Below are positions 1 through 5,251 of a DNA stretch of 5,251 nucleotides, in pieces. The translations under genes were made by a program, and so were the position numbers. Within the stretch, counting starts at the first letter, position 1. Each line of letters starts with the position of its first letter. The notes beneath the pieces were generated by a model. The model was given only the letters and a program-made list of their open reading frames with translations. It searched no databases and was not told the DNA's origin. Origin of the DNA: Planctomycetia bacterium (GTDB lineage: Bacteria; Planctomycetota; UBA11346); contig SYDV01000288.1 of assembly GCA_005801395.1 (NCBI GenBank), forward strand, positions 1 to 5,251, written 5' to 3'.

Positions 1-55
1 CCCAAACAAAGACCGCCCCTAGCCTCCCCTCACATTCCCCGCATTATCCCCGCCC
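1..55 (+). promoter_or_regulatory. C-tract leader upstream of dcd (G4/i-motif capable)
   Basis: This short leader directly before the dcd start codon is very C-rich and nearly free of G on the + strand. Four CCCC tracts lie at 16-19, 26-29, 37-40 and 48-51, so their starts are 10, 11 and 11 bp apart. On the - strand this reads as four G4 tracts separated by 6, 7 and 7 bases, which meets the usual four-tract G-quadruplex pattern; the + strand could form an i-motif. There is no Shine-Dalgarno sequence before the ATG at 56 and no convincing -35/-10 pair. The tracts are seen directly; a regulatory role is inferred. The upstream gene lies outside the window. Confidence 0.4.
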
Positions 56-1165
56 ATGGCTATAAACGTTGCATCACCAACCGGCACTTTTGAAATCGAT
101 GGACTCACGGCCCTAATCAATGCTGGCCATGTGACTGCGACTGGTGGCATTCGCCCAGAGCAAATACAACCAGCGAGTTTAGATCTGACCTTGGATGCGG
201 AAGCCTATCGCATGCCCGGTTCAATTCTGCCATTACCAGGGGAATCGGTGCGCTCGCTCGTGCGTAGCTTGGCGCTAGAACGCGTCGATTTAAATACGGC
301 AGTCTGTCTGGGACGCGACCAAGTGTATTTAGTCTTATTACGCGAACGTTTTGATTTGCCGGCCGACGTTGAAGCCTATGCCAACGGAAAAAGCAGTACT
401 GGTCGCGTTGATTTAGGCACGCGCGTGTTGGCAGATGGCAGCCCGCGTTATGACCGCGTCCCAGGGGGATATCGCGGTGAATTATGGTTAGAATTAATTC
501 CGCGCAGTTTTAATATTGTCGCTCAAGCCGGCGTCAGTTTAAACCAAGCCATATTCTTTACCAATCGCCATGTATTAAATCATAAAGAATTAACCGAACG
601 CCATCAACGCCAACCGTTATTACGCGAACCAGATGGCAGTCCGTCACCAATGTCTGCTCTTTTTGATGGACGTTTAGTGATGACTGCCGATTTGGATCGC
701 CCTGTGGTCGGCTTTGTCGCCAAGCGCACGCATCATCCCTTAGTGCTGAATAAAATCGCTAGCCACGATCCCAAACATTTCTTTGCGCCGCTACAACAAC
801 CCGATTCCGGCTTTTTGTGCTTAGAACAAGATCGCTTTTATATTTTAGCGACCCGCGAACGCGTGGCTGTGCCACAAGATTTAGCCTGCGAAATGGTCCC
901 ATTTGATCCTACCGCAGGCGAATTCCGCGCGCATTACGCCGGATTCTTTGACCCAGGCTGGGGCGTCTTCGGAAACGATGTACGTGGCGCCCGCGCCGTC
1001 CTAGAAGTGCGCCCGCATCAAGACGACCTTATCCTACGCCACGGCCAGCCCATTTGCGCCATGGCCTATGAAACCCTGGTTAAGCCGTGTCATCGCCTCT
1101 ACGGCATTTGCGGTAATAATTACGCTAATCAAGACGGCCCACGGCTGTCGAAGCATTTTATTTAA
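56..1165 (+). CDS. dcd: dCTP deaminase, long two-domain form
   Basis: Likely deaminates dCTP to dUTP in the cytoplasm, supplying dUMP for thymidylate synthesis. The 369-residue product is about twice the length of the E. coli enzyme and matches the long Dcd family, which has two tandem dUTPase-like folds. Domain 1 (about 10-170) carries QPASLDL (38-44), the KSSTGR phosphate-binding motif (112-117; Lys replaces the first Arg of the E. coli RSSxxR motif) and a candidate catalytic Glu146 in LWLELIP. Domain 2 (about 205-345) carries HYAGFFDPGWG (293-303) and Glu317 in AVLEVRP, but has no SSxxR motif. The start at 56 is the first ATG of the open frame and fits the family length; no SD precedes it. 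The stop is 90 bp from the preferred start of the next gene. A shared transcript is possible, but a functional link is not evident. The family call is firm; assignment of individual catalytic residues is by analogy with E. coli Dcd. Confidence 0.93.
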   Translation: MAINVASPTGTFEIDGLTALINAGHVTATGGIRPEQIQPASLDLTLDAEAYRMPGSILPLPGESVRSLVRSLALERVDLNTAVCLGRDQVYLVLLRERFDLPADVEAYANGKSSTGRVDLGTRVLADGSPRYDRVPGGYRGELWLELIPRSFNIVAQAGVSLNQAIFFTNRHVLNHKELTERHQRQPLLREPDGSPSPMSALFDGRLVMTADLDRPVVGFVAKRTHHPLVLNKIASHDPKHFFAPLQQPDSGFLCLEQDRFYILATRERVAVPQDLACEMVPFDPTAGEFRAHYAGFFDPGWGVFGNDVRGARAVLEVRPHQDDLILRHGQPICAMAYETLVKPCHRLYGICGNNYANQDGPRLSKHFI

Positions 1166-1255
1166 AACATGCTCACCACACCGCGTGGCACATACAGCCA
1201 GTGGTTGCAGCCAAAAAAGCATGGAAACATTACCATAGTGGCGACCTTGCGCGCC

Positions 1256-1648
1256 ATGACTCTTGGACGCACCGTCCTTTCTTGCTTGCTCTGTCTCTTG
1301 CTCACAGGCGGACATTGGAGCTTTTTGCAAGTCATCGCCTGGACGGGCATGGTGATTGATTATTCACACCACATGTCCGTTCCAACCGCCGTGGTTAAAG
1401 CACTGGATGGCGATGATCCCTGCGCCTTGTGCAAAACCATTTCCGCGGCCACGGCCAATGACCAAGGTGATGCCACCATTCCATTTCAAAGCCTGATTAA
1501 AATTGCCAAAGCGGATGCCGTTGTAGCCCCCCAATACCTCACCGTAATAACTCCGGTCATGCGTCATTATTTCACCAACGCTGCTGTTATTTCCCCGCAC
1601 AGTTTTCGTGGGGAACCGCCGCAGCGACCACCGATTAGTCTCAGCTAA
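1256..1648 (+). CDS. Small exported/membrane-anchored CxxC protein, unknown function
   Basis: From the ATG at 1256 the product has 130 residues. It opens with a basic residue and a hydrophobic stretch (TVLSCLLCLLLTGG, about residues 6-19), followed by a further apolar segment, which suggests a signal peptide or membrane anchor. A mature region with DYSHHMS and then DPCALCK follows; the CxxC cysteines are residues 56 and 59. The tail is Pro-rich (PPQRPP). An upstream ATG at 1169, three bases after the dcd stop, would add 29 residues with no signal-like character, so 1256 is preferred; neither start has an SD. From memory it resembles short conserved proteins with an x-H-PC-x-LC core, such as DUF2946-like proteins found beside metal-related TonB receptors, but I cannot confirm membership. 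The receptor gene starts 197 bp downstream. The CxxC and adjacent histidines could bind metal or act in thiol redox; this is inference. Confidence 0.7.
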   Translation: MTLGRTVLSCLLCLLLTGGHWSFLQVIAWTGMVIDYSHHMSVPTAVVKALDGDDPCALCKTISAATANDQGDATIPFQSLIKIAKADAVVAPQYLTVITPVMRHYFTNAAVISPHSFRGEPPQRPPISLS

Positions 1649-1691
1649 ATAATTAAGCTGCGCCGTACCCAACAAAAGCCTGTCTTTTTAT

Positions 1692-1756
1692 TGCCGTCAC
1701 GCGCAAAACTCACGCTGAGTCACCCCTAAATTATTTTAGGTGGTGCCGTCACGCGC
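1692..1756 (+). repeat. 13-bp direct repeat pair TGCCGTCACGCGC
   Basis: The 13-mer TGCCGTCACGCGC occurs perfectly at 1692-1704 and 1744-1756, 52 bp apart from start to start, roughly five helical turns. A further TCACGC core sits between the copies at 1710-1715 and another just after them at 1770-1775. A hairpin (1721-1745) lies between the copies and overlaps the second by two bases. This arrangement would suit a regulator binding on one face of the helix with looping between sites. No matching known operator is recognised. Confidence 0.5.
1721..1745 (+). repeat. Inverted repeat (10-bp stem, one bulge)
   Basis: CACCCCTAAA (1721-1730) can pair with TTTAGG-T-GGTG (1735-1745) across a TTAT loop, leaving T1741 bulged. 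No T-run follows, so it is not a typical intrinsic terminator. It may be a protein-binding site or a 5' UTR structure for the receptor transcript. Confidence 0.4.
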
Positions 1757-1758
1757 TC

Positions 1759-1780
1759 CCATTGCGTGTTCACGCAATGG
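1759..1780 (+). repeat. Perfect 10-bp palindrome (candidate operator)
   Basis: CCATTGCGTG (1759-1768) and CACGCAATGG (1771-1780) are exact reverse complements separated by TT. The 22-bp size and symmetry suit a dimeric regulator, or an RNA hairpin with a 4-base loop and 9-bp stem. It lies 66 bp before the receptor start codon and is not followed by a T-run. The cognate regulator is unknown. Confidence 0.5.
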
Positions 1781-1808
1781 TCATGCAGCAAGTGATGATT
1801 AATCCAAA

Positions 1809-1826
1809 TACCGCGCCTGCGCGGTA
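1809..1826 (+). repeat. GC-rich 8-bp inverted repeat near the receptor start
   Basis: TACCGCGC (1809-1816) and GCGCGGTA (1819-1826) are perfect reverse complements around CT. The element ends 19 bp before the receptor ATG. If transcribed, it would place a strong GC hairpin just before the ribosome entry region. That could affect initiation, which here lacks an SD. It could equally be a DNA operator. Confidence 0.42.
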
Positions 1827-1845
1827 ACCTCCCAAACGAATAAAC

Positions 1846-3912
1846 ATGAAAAAAAACCACGTATTCCGTCCCCTGTGCCTCGTTGCATCATTAGCCGCAT
1901 TACTGCCACACACGTATGGCGCTGATCCCAAACCCGCTGCTGAAGTCGTTACCGTCGCCACAGACCGCGATGCGCCATTGACCACCACCACGACTGCTCA
2001 GGCTAAAACTGATTTAGCAACGATCCCAGGCGGCGCCTCCGTGGTCGATACCGCCTCATACCAAGCCGGTCGCGCCTCTACCTACCGCGACATGTTAGGT
2101 TGGACACCGGGCGTCACCGTACAGCCCCGCTTTGGCGCAGAGGAAGCACGTCTGTCCATTCGAGGCTCTGGGGTGCAGCGCACTTTCCATATGCGTGGCA
2201 TTATATTACTGCAAGATGGCTTCGCCTTAAATCAAGCGGATGGCGCGGGCGATTTTCAAGCAATTGAACCCAGCGCGCTCGAACACATCGATATTTATCG
2301 CGGCGCAAACGCGCTCCAATATGGTTCGGCAACTTTGGGTGGAGCAATTAATTTTGTTAGTCCAACTGGGCGCACCGCACCATTAGCCGATTTGCGCTTT
2401 GAAGGAGGTAGCTTTGGTTACGTACGAGGATTAGCCGCAACCGGAGGTCAACGTGGCGATGTTGATTGGTATATCAGCGCCAGTGGTTTCCGCCAAGATG
2501 GTTATCGTGACCACAGCCAACAAGACACCGTACGCGTCAGTGGTAATATTGGTTATCGTTTTACCGACCACGTGGAAAACCGCTTATATTATTCGTTCAG
2601 CAATAGTGAATCTGAGTTACCTGGAAATTTAACTAAAGCGCAATACGATCCCGATGATCAACAAGCCGCTCCTGTAAATCTCGCCCTTGATCAAAAACGC
2701 GACTATCCCCTCTATCGACTGGCGGATGTCATAGCCGCAACTTGGGGAACGGAAAAAATAGAATTCGGATTTTCGTGGACCAATAAGGATTTATTTCATC
2801 CGATATTCCAGGTCATTGATCAATATTCGGAAGAGTTCGCTGGCATGGTTCGTTTGGTCAGCACTGCGCCAATTGCCGGTTTTAATAATCGCTTCACCAT
2901 TGGCATTAGTTCTGCCATTGGTTACACCAATGATGATCGCTACACGAACACGGGTGGTCAACCGAATGGCCTGTTGTCCAGTGCTGATTTAAAGGGGAAA
3001 ACAACAACTCTTTATGCCGAAGATCTCTTTCGCCTCAACGCTAGTTGGACAGTCATATTTGGCCTACAATTGACACAGGCAAAGCGTGACTTCGTTGATC
3101 AATTCCTGTCTAATGGTGATCAATCTGGTTCCGCAGATTACAACGCCGCCAATCCGAAATTTGGCGTCTTATGGCAAGCCTGTAAAGAATCCCAGGTCTA
3201 CGCCAATATCAGCCGTAGTTATGAACCGCCAAGTTTTGGTGAATTAGGACTGGTCAATAATGCCTTTCCCACCGATCTTGAAGCACAATCGGCCTGGACA
3301 GCTGAACTTGGTACTCGTGGCGGAAATAACGACGCGACCTGGGAAGTCTCTCTCTATCACGCCTGGGTAAATGACGAATTATTGTCCTATGATCTTGGCG
3401 GCGGCAATCAACGCACCATAAACGCGGATAAAACAACGCATCTCGGCGTTGAAGCTGGGGCCGACATTACGCTTATCAGAAACACCCTTATTAATAACGA
3501 CAGCTTTAACTTGCGCCAAATTTATAATTGGGGTCGCTTCACCTTTAATTCCGATCCCGTTTATGGCGACAATCAATTGCCTGGTCTACCTGAACACGCT
3601 TACCGGGTAGAATTAGTTTGGTCCTATCATGGCTGGTACATTGCCCCAGGTTTAGAATGGCAAAGCGGCTTTCCTATGAACTACGCCAATACGGTCGAGA
3701 ATGACAGTTTCGCACTGCTTGGCGCGCGCGCTGGTTACCAAACGGCTAAAGGATTTTCCATTTATATCGAAGGTCGCAACCTGACAGATCAACGCCACTC
3801 ACCAACCACTGGTATTGCCAATCCTTCGCCTGTCGTAGCTGATGCGAACGAAGCTTTATACCTCCCTGGCGATGGCCTGTCAGTCTACAGTGGTGTCCAA
3901 TGGATCTACTAA
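1846..3912 (+). CDS. TonB-dependent outer-membrane receptor, FecA-like
   Basis: Imports a ligand (ferric chelate or another metal complex; substrate not determinable) across the outer membrane using TonB/ExbBD energy. The 688-residue length is normal for the family. It has a signal peptide (basic KKNH, then LCLVASLAALL; cleavage near residues 25-26), a possible TonB box (EVVTVAT, 33-39) and a plug domain of about 50-175. The plug carries IRGSG (105-109), LLQDGFALNQADG (121-133) and YRGANALQYGSATLGGAINF (151-170), signatures of FecA-type receptors. The remainder is a 22-strand-type beta-barrel, with SRSYEPPSFGEL at 457-468 and FSIYIEGRNLTDQRH near the C-terminus. The last residue is Tyr, aromatic as expected for barrel insertion. 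Mature Met is scarce and there is no Met/His-rich cluster, so the sequence does not itself argue for a copper receptor of the OprC type. There is no long N-terminal signalling domain, so no FecIR-type sigma regulation is expected. The stop overlaps the next gene's ATG. Confidence 0.93.
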   Translation: MKKNHVFRPLCLVASLAALLPHTYGADPKPAAEVVTVATDRDAPLTTTTTAQAKTDLATIPGGASVVDTASYQAGRASTYRDMLGWTPGVTVQPRFGAEEARLSIRGSGVQRTFHMRGIILLQDGFALNQADGAGDFQAIEPSALEHIDIYRGANALQYGSATLGGAINFVSPTGRTAPLADLRFEGGSFGYVRGLAATGGQRGDVDWYISASGFRQDGYRDHSQQDTVRVSGNIGYRFTDHVENRLYYSFSNSESELPGNLTKAQYDPDDQQAAPVNLALDQKRDYPLYRLADVIAATWGTEKIEFGFSWTNKDLFHPIFQVIDQYSEEFAGMVRLVSTAPIAGFNNRFTIGISSAIGYTNDDRYTNTGGQPNGLLSSADLKGKTTTLYAEDLFRLNASWTVIFGLQLTQAKRDFVDQFLSNGDQSGSADYNAANPKFGVLWQACKESQVYANISRSYEPPSFGELGLVNNAFPTDLEAQSAWTAELGTRGGNNDATWEVSLYHAWVNDELLSYDLGGGNQRTINADKTTHLGVEAGADITLIRNTLINNDSFNLRQIYNWGRFTFNSDPVYGDNQLPGLPEHAYRVELVWSYHGWYIAPGLEWQSGFPMNYANTVENDSFALLGARAGYQTAKGFSIYIEGRNLTDQRHSPTTGIANPSPVVADANEALYLPGDGLSVYSGVQWIY

Positions 3913-5051
3913 TGCGTCTACTCGTCTTATTATTTTTAGCGGTCACTATTAGCGCTGGCGAACACAACCATCCTGTCGGTGTAACCGACGGGGTGGCGTC
4001 TCTGGATGTCTGTGCTGATGGGAAAGCCATTCATCAATTAACCGCTGTCGCCAAACCTATGTCACCGATCGAAATCCACTATCGTCGTTCGGACGATAGT
4101 GGCACGACCTGGAAAACAGCGACCATCATCTCCACCGGTATGGCTCCACATAAACCGAATCGCACCGCCGATATCCAAATCGCCGCGCACGGTGACCAAT
4201 TACTTGCGGCGTGGTCCATTGCTGGCACCGGATTCATGGGCTCAGGTCCGTTAATGACAGCCATCAGTCACGATGGTGGTCGCAGTTGGAGCGCTGGTGC
4301 CAATCCCGCTGATGATAACAGTATGGGCGGACACAATTTCGTCGATCTCGCCGTTGACGGCAGCGGACGCTTCCATGCGGCGTGGTTGGATAACCGCAGT
4401 GGGAAACAAGGACTTATTTACAGTAACAGTGACGACGGCGGACGCTCCTGGGCGACCAATCAAATCTTAGATCCTACGACCTGTGAATGTTGTTGGAACA
4501 CGCTATTCGCCCACGGAAATCAAGTTCACGTGCTGTTCCGTGCCAGCAGTCCACGCGACATGCGCTTATTTTCTTCGCCAAATCGCGGCGCAACATTTTC
4601 TCCTGTGACAACCGTCGGCGCGTTTAATTGGAACATACAGGCCTGTCCCCATGTTGGCGGAGACTTAGCCAGTAACGGCACCGCGCTACACGCGGTCGTG
4701 TGGACTGGTGCTGACAGCAAAACTGGTGTTTATCACCTGCATAGCCAAGATCACGGAGCCACGTGGTCCGAACCACATCCGTTCCCAATCCCCCGAGCCC
4801 GCCAGGTTACCGTCGCCGCGCATCGGCAACGAGTCATCGTGTGCACCACCGCTGATGACGGCAGCGGTAATGCTATTTGGTTACAATGTTCAAACGACCA
4901 TGGACAGACATGGTTATTACCAGAACGGATTTCCGGTATTGATACCGAAGTCGCCCATCCCAAAGCCGTTACCACCACGGAGGGAATTCGTATTTTTTGG
5001 ACGCAACGAGTGAAGGATGGAGCGTGGACGGTGGAGCATTATTCCCTTTGA
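3912..5051 (+). CDS. Exported sialidase-like six-bladed beta-propeller with C-x-C-C motif
   Basis: This is a 379-residue BNR/Asp-box protein of the sialidase-like superfamily, often annotated exo-alpha-sialidase. The start at 3912 overlaps the receptor TAA by one base (TAATG), which suggests translational coupling. It gives a clean signal peptide (MRLLVLLFLAVTISAG); an in-frame ATG at 3900 would add MDLL with an acidic residue and is less likely. Six Asp boxes (S-x-D-x-G-x-T/S-W type) are visible at about residues 60-67, 119-126, 173-180, 222-229 (degenerate, ending TF), 278-285 and 327-334, one per blade. TCECCWN (Cys191, 193, 194) and ACPHVGG (Cys245) are the notable positions; the mature N-terminus is EHNHP. 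There is no FRIP-type motif and no obvious sialidase Arg-triad/Tyr set, so sialic acid hydrolysis is doubtful. From memory, CxCCW and CPHVGG occur together in a subfamily of these proteins. The clustered Cys suggest metal binding or disulfides; function is unknown. Octamer repeats cover its stop codon. Confidence 0.88.
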   Translation: MRLLVLLFLAVTISAGEHNHPVGVTDGVASLDVCADGKAIHQLTAVAKPMSPIEIHYRRSDDSGTTWKTATIISTGMAPHKPNRTADIQIAAHGDQLLAAWSIAGTGFMGSGPLMTAISHDGGRSWSAGANPADDNSMGGHNFVDLAVDGSGRFHAAWLDNRSGKQGLIYSNSDDGGRSWATNQILDPTTCECCWNTLFAHGNQVHVLFRASSPRDMRLFSSPNRGATFSPVTTVGAFNWNIQACPHVGGDLASNGTALHAVVWTGADSKTGVYHLHSQDHGATWSEPHPFPIPRARQVTVAAHRQRVIVCTTADDGSGNAIWLQCSNDHGQTWLLPERISGIDTEVAHPKAVTTTEGIRIFWTQRVKDGAWTVEHYSL

Positions 5052-5115
5052 GTCCGGGGGTCCTTTTGAGTCCGGAAGTCCGGAAGTCCGGAAGTCCGGA
5101 AGTCCAGAAGTCCAG
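5043..5115 (+). repeat. AGTCCGGA octamer tandem array spanning the propeller stop codon
   Basis: Four perfect AGTCCGGA units run from 5069 to 5100. Two variant units follow: AGTCCAGA at 5101 and AGTCCAG at 5109. Before them is an 18-bp-spaced near-duplicate: TCCCTTTGAGTCCGG at 5043-5057 and TCCTTTTGAGTCCGG at 5061-5075, with one mismatch. The propeller's last codons and TGA (5049-5051) lie inside the first of these. Each unit contains the palindrome TCCGGA. The progression from perfect to decayed copies suggests slippage-driven growth. No spacers are present, so this is not CRISPR. Confidence 0.85.
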
Positions 5116-5155
5116 TGACGTCGAATATATTTCCTGATACGAACGCCATTATTAC
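5116..5155. other. Unassigned spacer between tandem array and hairpin
   Basis: This is 40 bp of mixed composition with no open reading frame, promoter or repeat that I can support. Confidence 0.5.
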
Positions 5156-5230
5156 GGCTGCAGAAAGGCTGGGGCCATTTTGTTACCTATTAATCCACGA
5201 AAATAAAATGGCTCCAGCCTTTCTGCAGCC
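5156..5230 (+). repeat. Long near-perfect hairpin/palindromic element
   Basis: The arms 5156-5181 and 5205-5230 are 26-base reverse complements with one mismatch (G5173 opposite T5213, a G-U pair in RNA). In RNA the stem can extend inward by three more pairs, including one G-U (5182-5184 with 5202-5204), leaving a 17-base loop. Both arms contain CTGCAG. The + strand continues with CGAAAAAAATCG and the - strand with GTAATAATGG, so neither side has the U-run of an intrinsic terminator. No target-site duplication is visible. It could be a dispersed palindromic repeat or small MITE-like element, a Rho-independent end without a U-tract, or an RNA structure at the 3' end of the receptor-propeller transcript. 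Confidence 0.75.
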
Positions 5231-5251
5231 CGAAAAAAATCGCCCCTAGTC
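5231..5251 (+). other. A-tract followed by CGCCCCTAG, echoing the window start
   Basis: The last bases read an A7 tract and then CGCCCCTAGTC. The 17-position pattern AAARAYCGCCCCTAGYC fits both 8-24 (before dcd) and 5235-5251, with 14 identical positions. It may mark the leader of the next gene, which lies beyond the window. Confidence 0.3.

Larger units (their letters stand above)
1649..1845 (+). promoter_or_regulatory. Repeat-rich intergenic region upstream of TonB receptor
   Basis: This 197-bp gene-free stretch probably holds the promoter and control sites for the receptor-propeller pair. It contains a 13-bp direct repeat, four TCACGC hexamers (1697, 1710, 1749, 1770) and three inverted repeats, listed separately. 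I find no clear sigma70 promoter, no B12-box riboswitch core, no Fur-like GATAAT array and no SD before the ATG at 1846; the bases just before it are pyrimidine-rich. A T-rich stretch at 1684-1692 has no strong stem before it, so I do not call a terminator for the upstream gene. Confidence 0.45.

Noticed and set aside
1034..1675. Open frames on the - strand opposite dcd and the CxxC gene
   Set aside because: They are short, lack recognisable domains, and lie opposite + strand genes with better coding features.
1636..1692. Intrinsic terminator after the CxxC gene (CAGCT/AGCTG pair, then a T-rich stretch)
   Set aside because: The stem has only five pairs, overlaps the stop region and lies far from the T-run.
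1649..1845. Cobalamin or other known riboswitch upstream of the TonB receptor
   Set aside because: The B12-box core and the expected conserved helices are not visible; the elements are simple inverted and direct repeats.
1846..3912. Copper-specific TonB receptor assignment
   Set aside because: The plug looks FecA-like, and Met/His/Cys clusters expected of known copper receptors are absent; only neighbours hint at metal.
4708..5013. A 101-codon + strand frame inside the propeller gene
   Set aside because: It overlaps in another frame the region encoding the fifth and sixth Asp boxes, and its product is Pro/Arg-rich with no motif.
5069..5115. CRISPR array
   Set aside because: The 8-bp units are directly adjacent with no spacers, and no cas genes are present.
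5156..5230. Classic Rho-independent terminator
   Set aside because: No U-tract follows the stem on either strand; the + strand has an A-tract instead.
5156..5230. Integron attC site or IS terminal repeats
   Set aside because: There are no RYYYAAC/GTTRRRY ends, no target duplication and no transposase or integrase in the window.

Overview
The window looks like an ordinary chromosomal segment of a Gram-negative bacterium. The outer-membrane TonB-dependent receptor and the signal peptides show the cell type. Overall GC looks close to 50% by eye. None of the four genes has a recognisable Shine-Dalgarno sequence, and the dCTP deaminase is the long two-domain form. That combination would suit a Planctomycetota/Verrucomicrobiota/Lentisphaerota-type bacterium or another lineage with weak SD use, but the sequence alone does not settle the phylum.

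Layout, all genes on the + strand. Positions 1-55 are a G-poor leader with four regularly spaced CCCC tracts. Next is a long-form dCTP deaminase gene (dcd, 56-1165). A small exported or membrane-anchored protein with a CxxC motif follows (1256-1648, possibly starting at 1169). A 197-bp intergenic region (1649-1845) is packed with a 13-bp direct repeat, four TCACGC copies and three inverted repeats. It precedes a FecA-like TonB-dependent receptor (1846-3912). The receptor stop overlaps the start of an exported six-Asp-box beta-propeller with a C-x-C-C motif (3912-5051). The last 200 bp contain an AGTCCGGA octamer array that includes the propeller stop codon, and then a large, nearly perfect hairpin (5156-5230).

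How the genes may work together: dcd is nucleotide housekeeping and probably unrelated to the rest. The CxxC protein, receptor and Cys-rich propeller look like an envelope cassette in which the receptor imports a ligand across the outer membrane and the propeller acts in the periplasm or beyond. The paired-cysteine motifs hint at metal (possibly copper) or redox chemistry, but this is inference and the ligand is unknown.

The most unusual material is non-coding: a G-quadruplex-capable leader before dcd, the repeat-rich putative control region before the receptor, the octamer array running through a stop codon, and the terminal long palindrome. I see no CRISPR array, transposase, tRNA or rRNA, and no evidence of a wholly new protein system.
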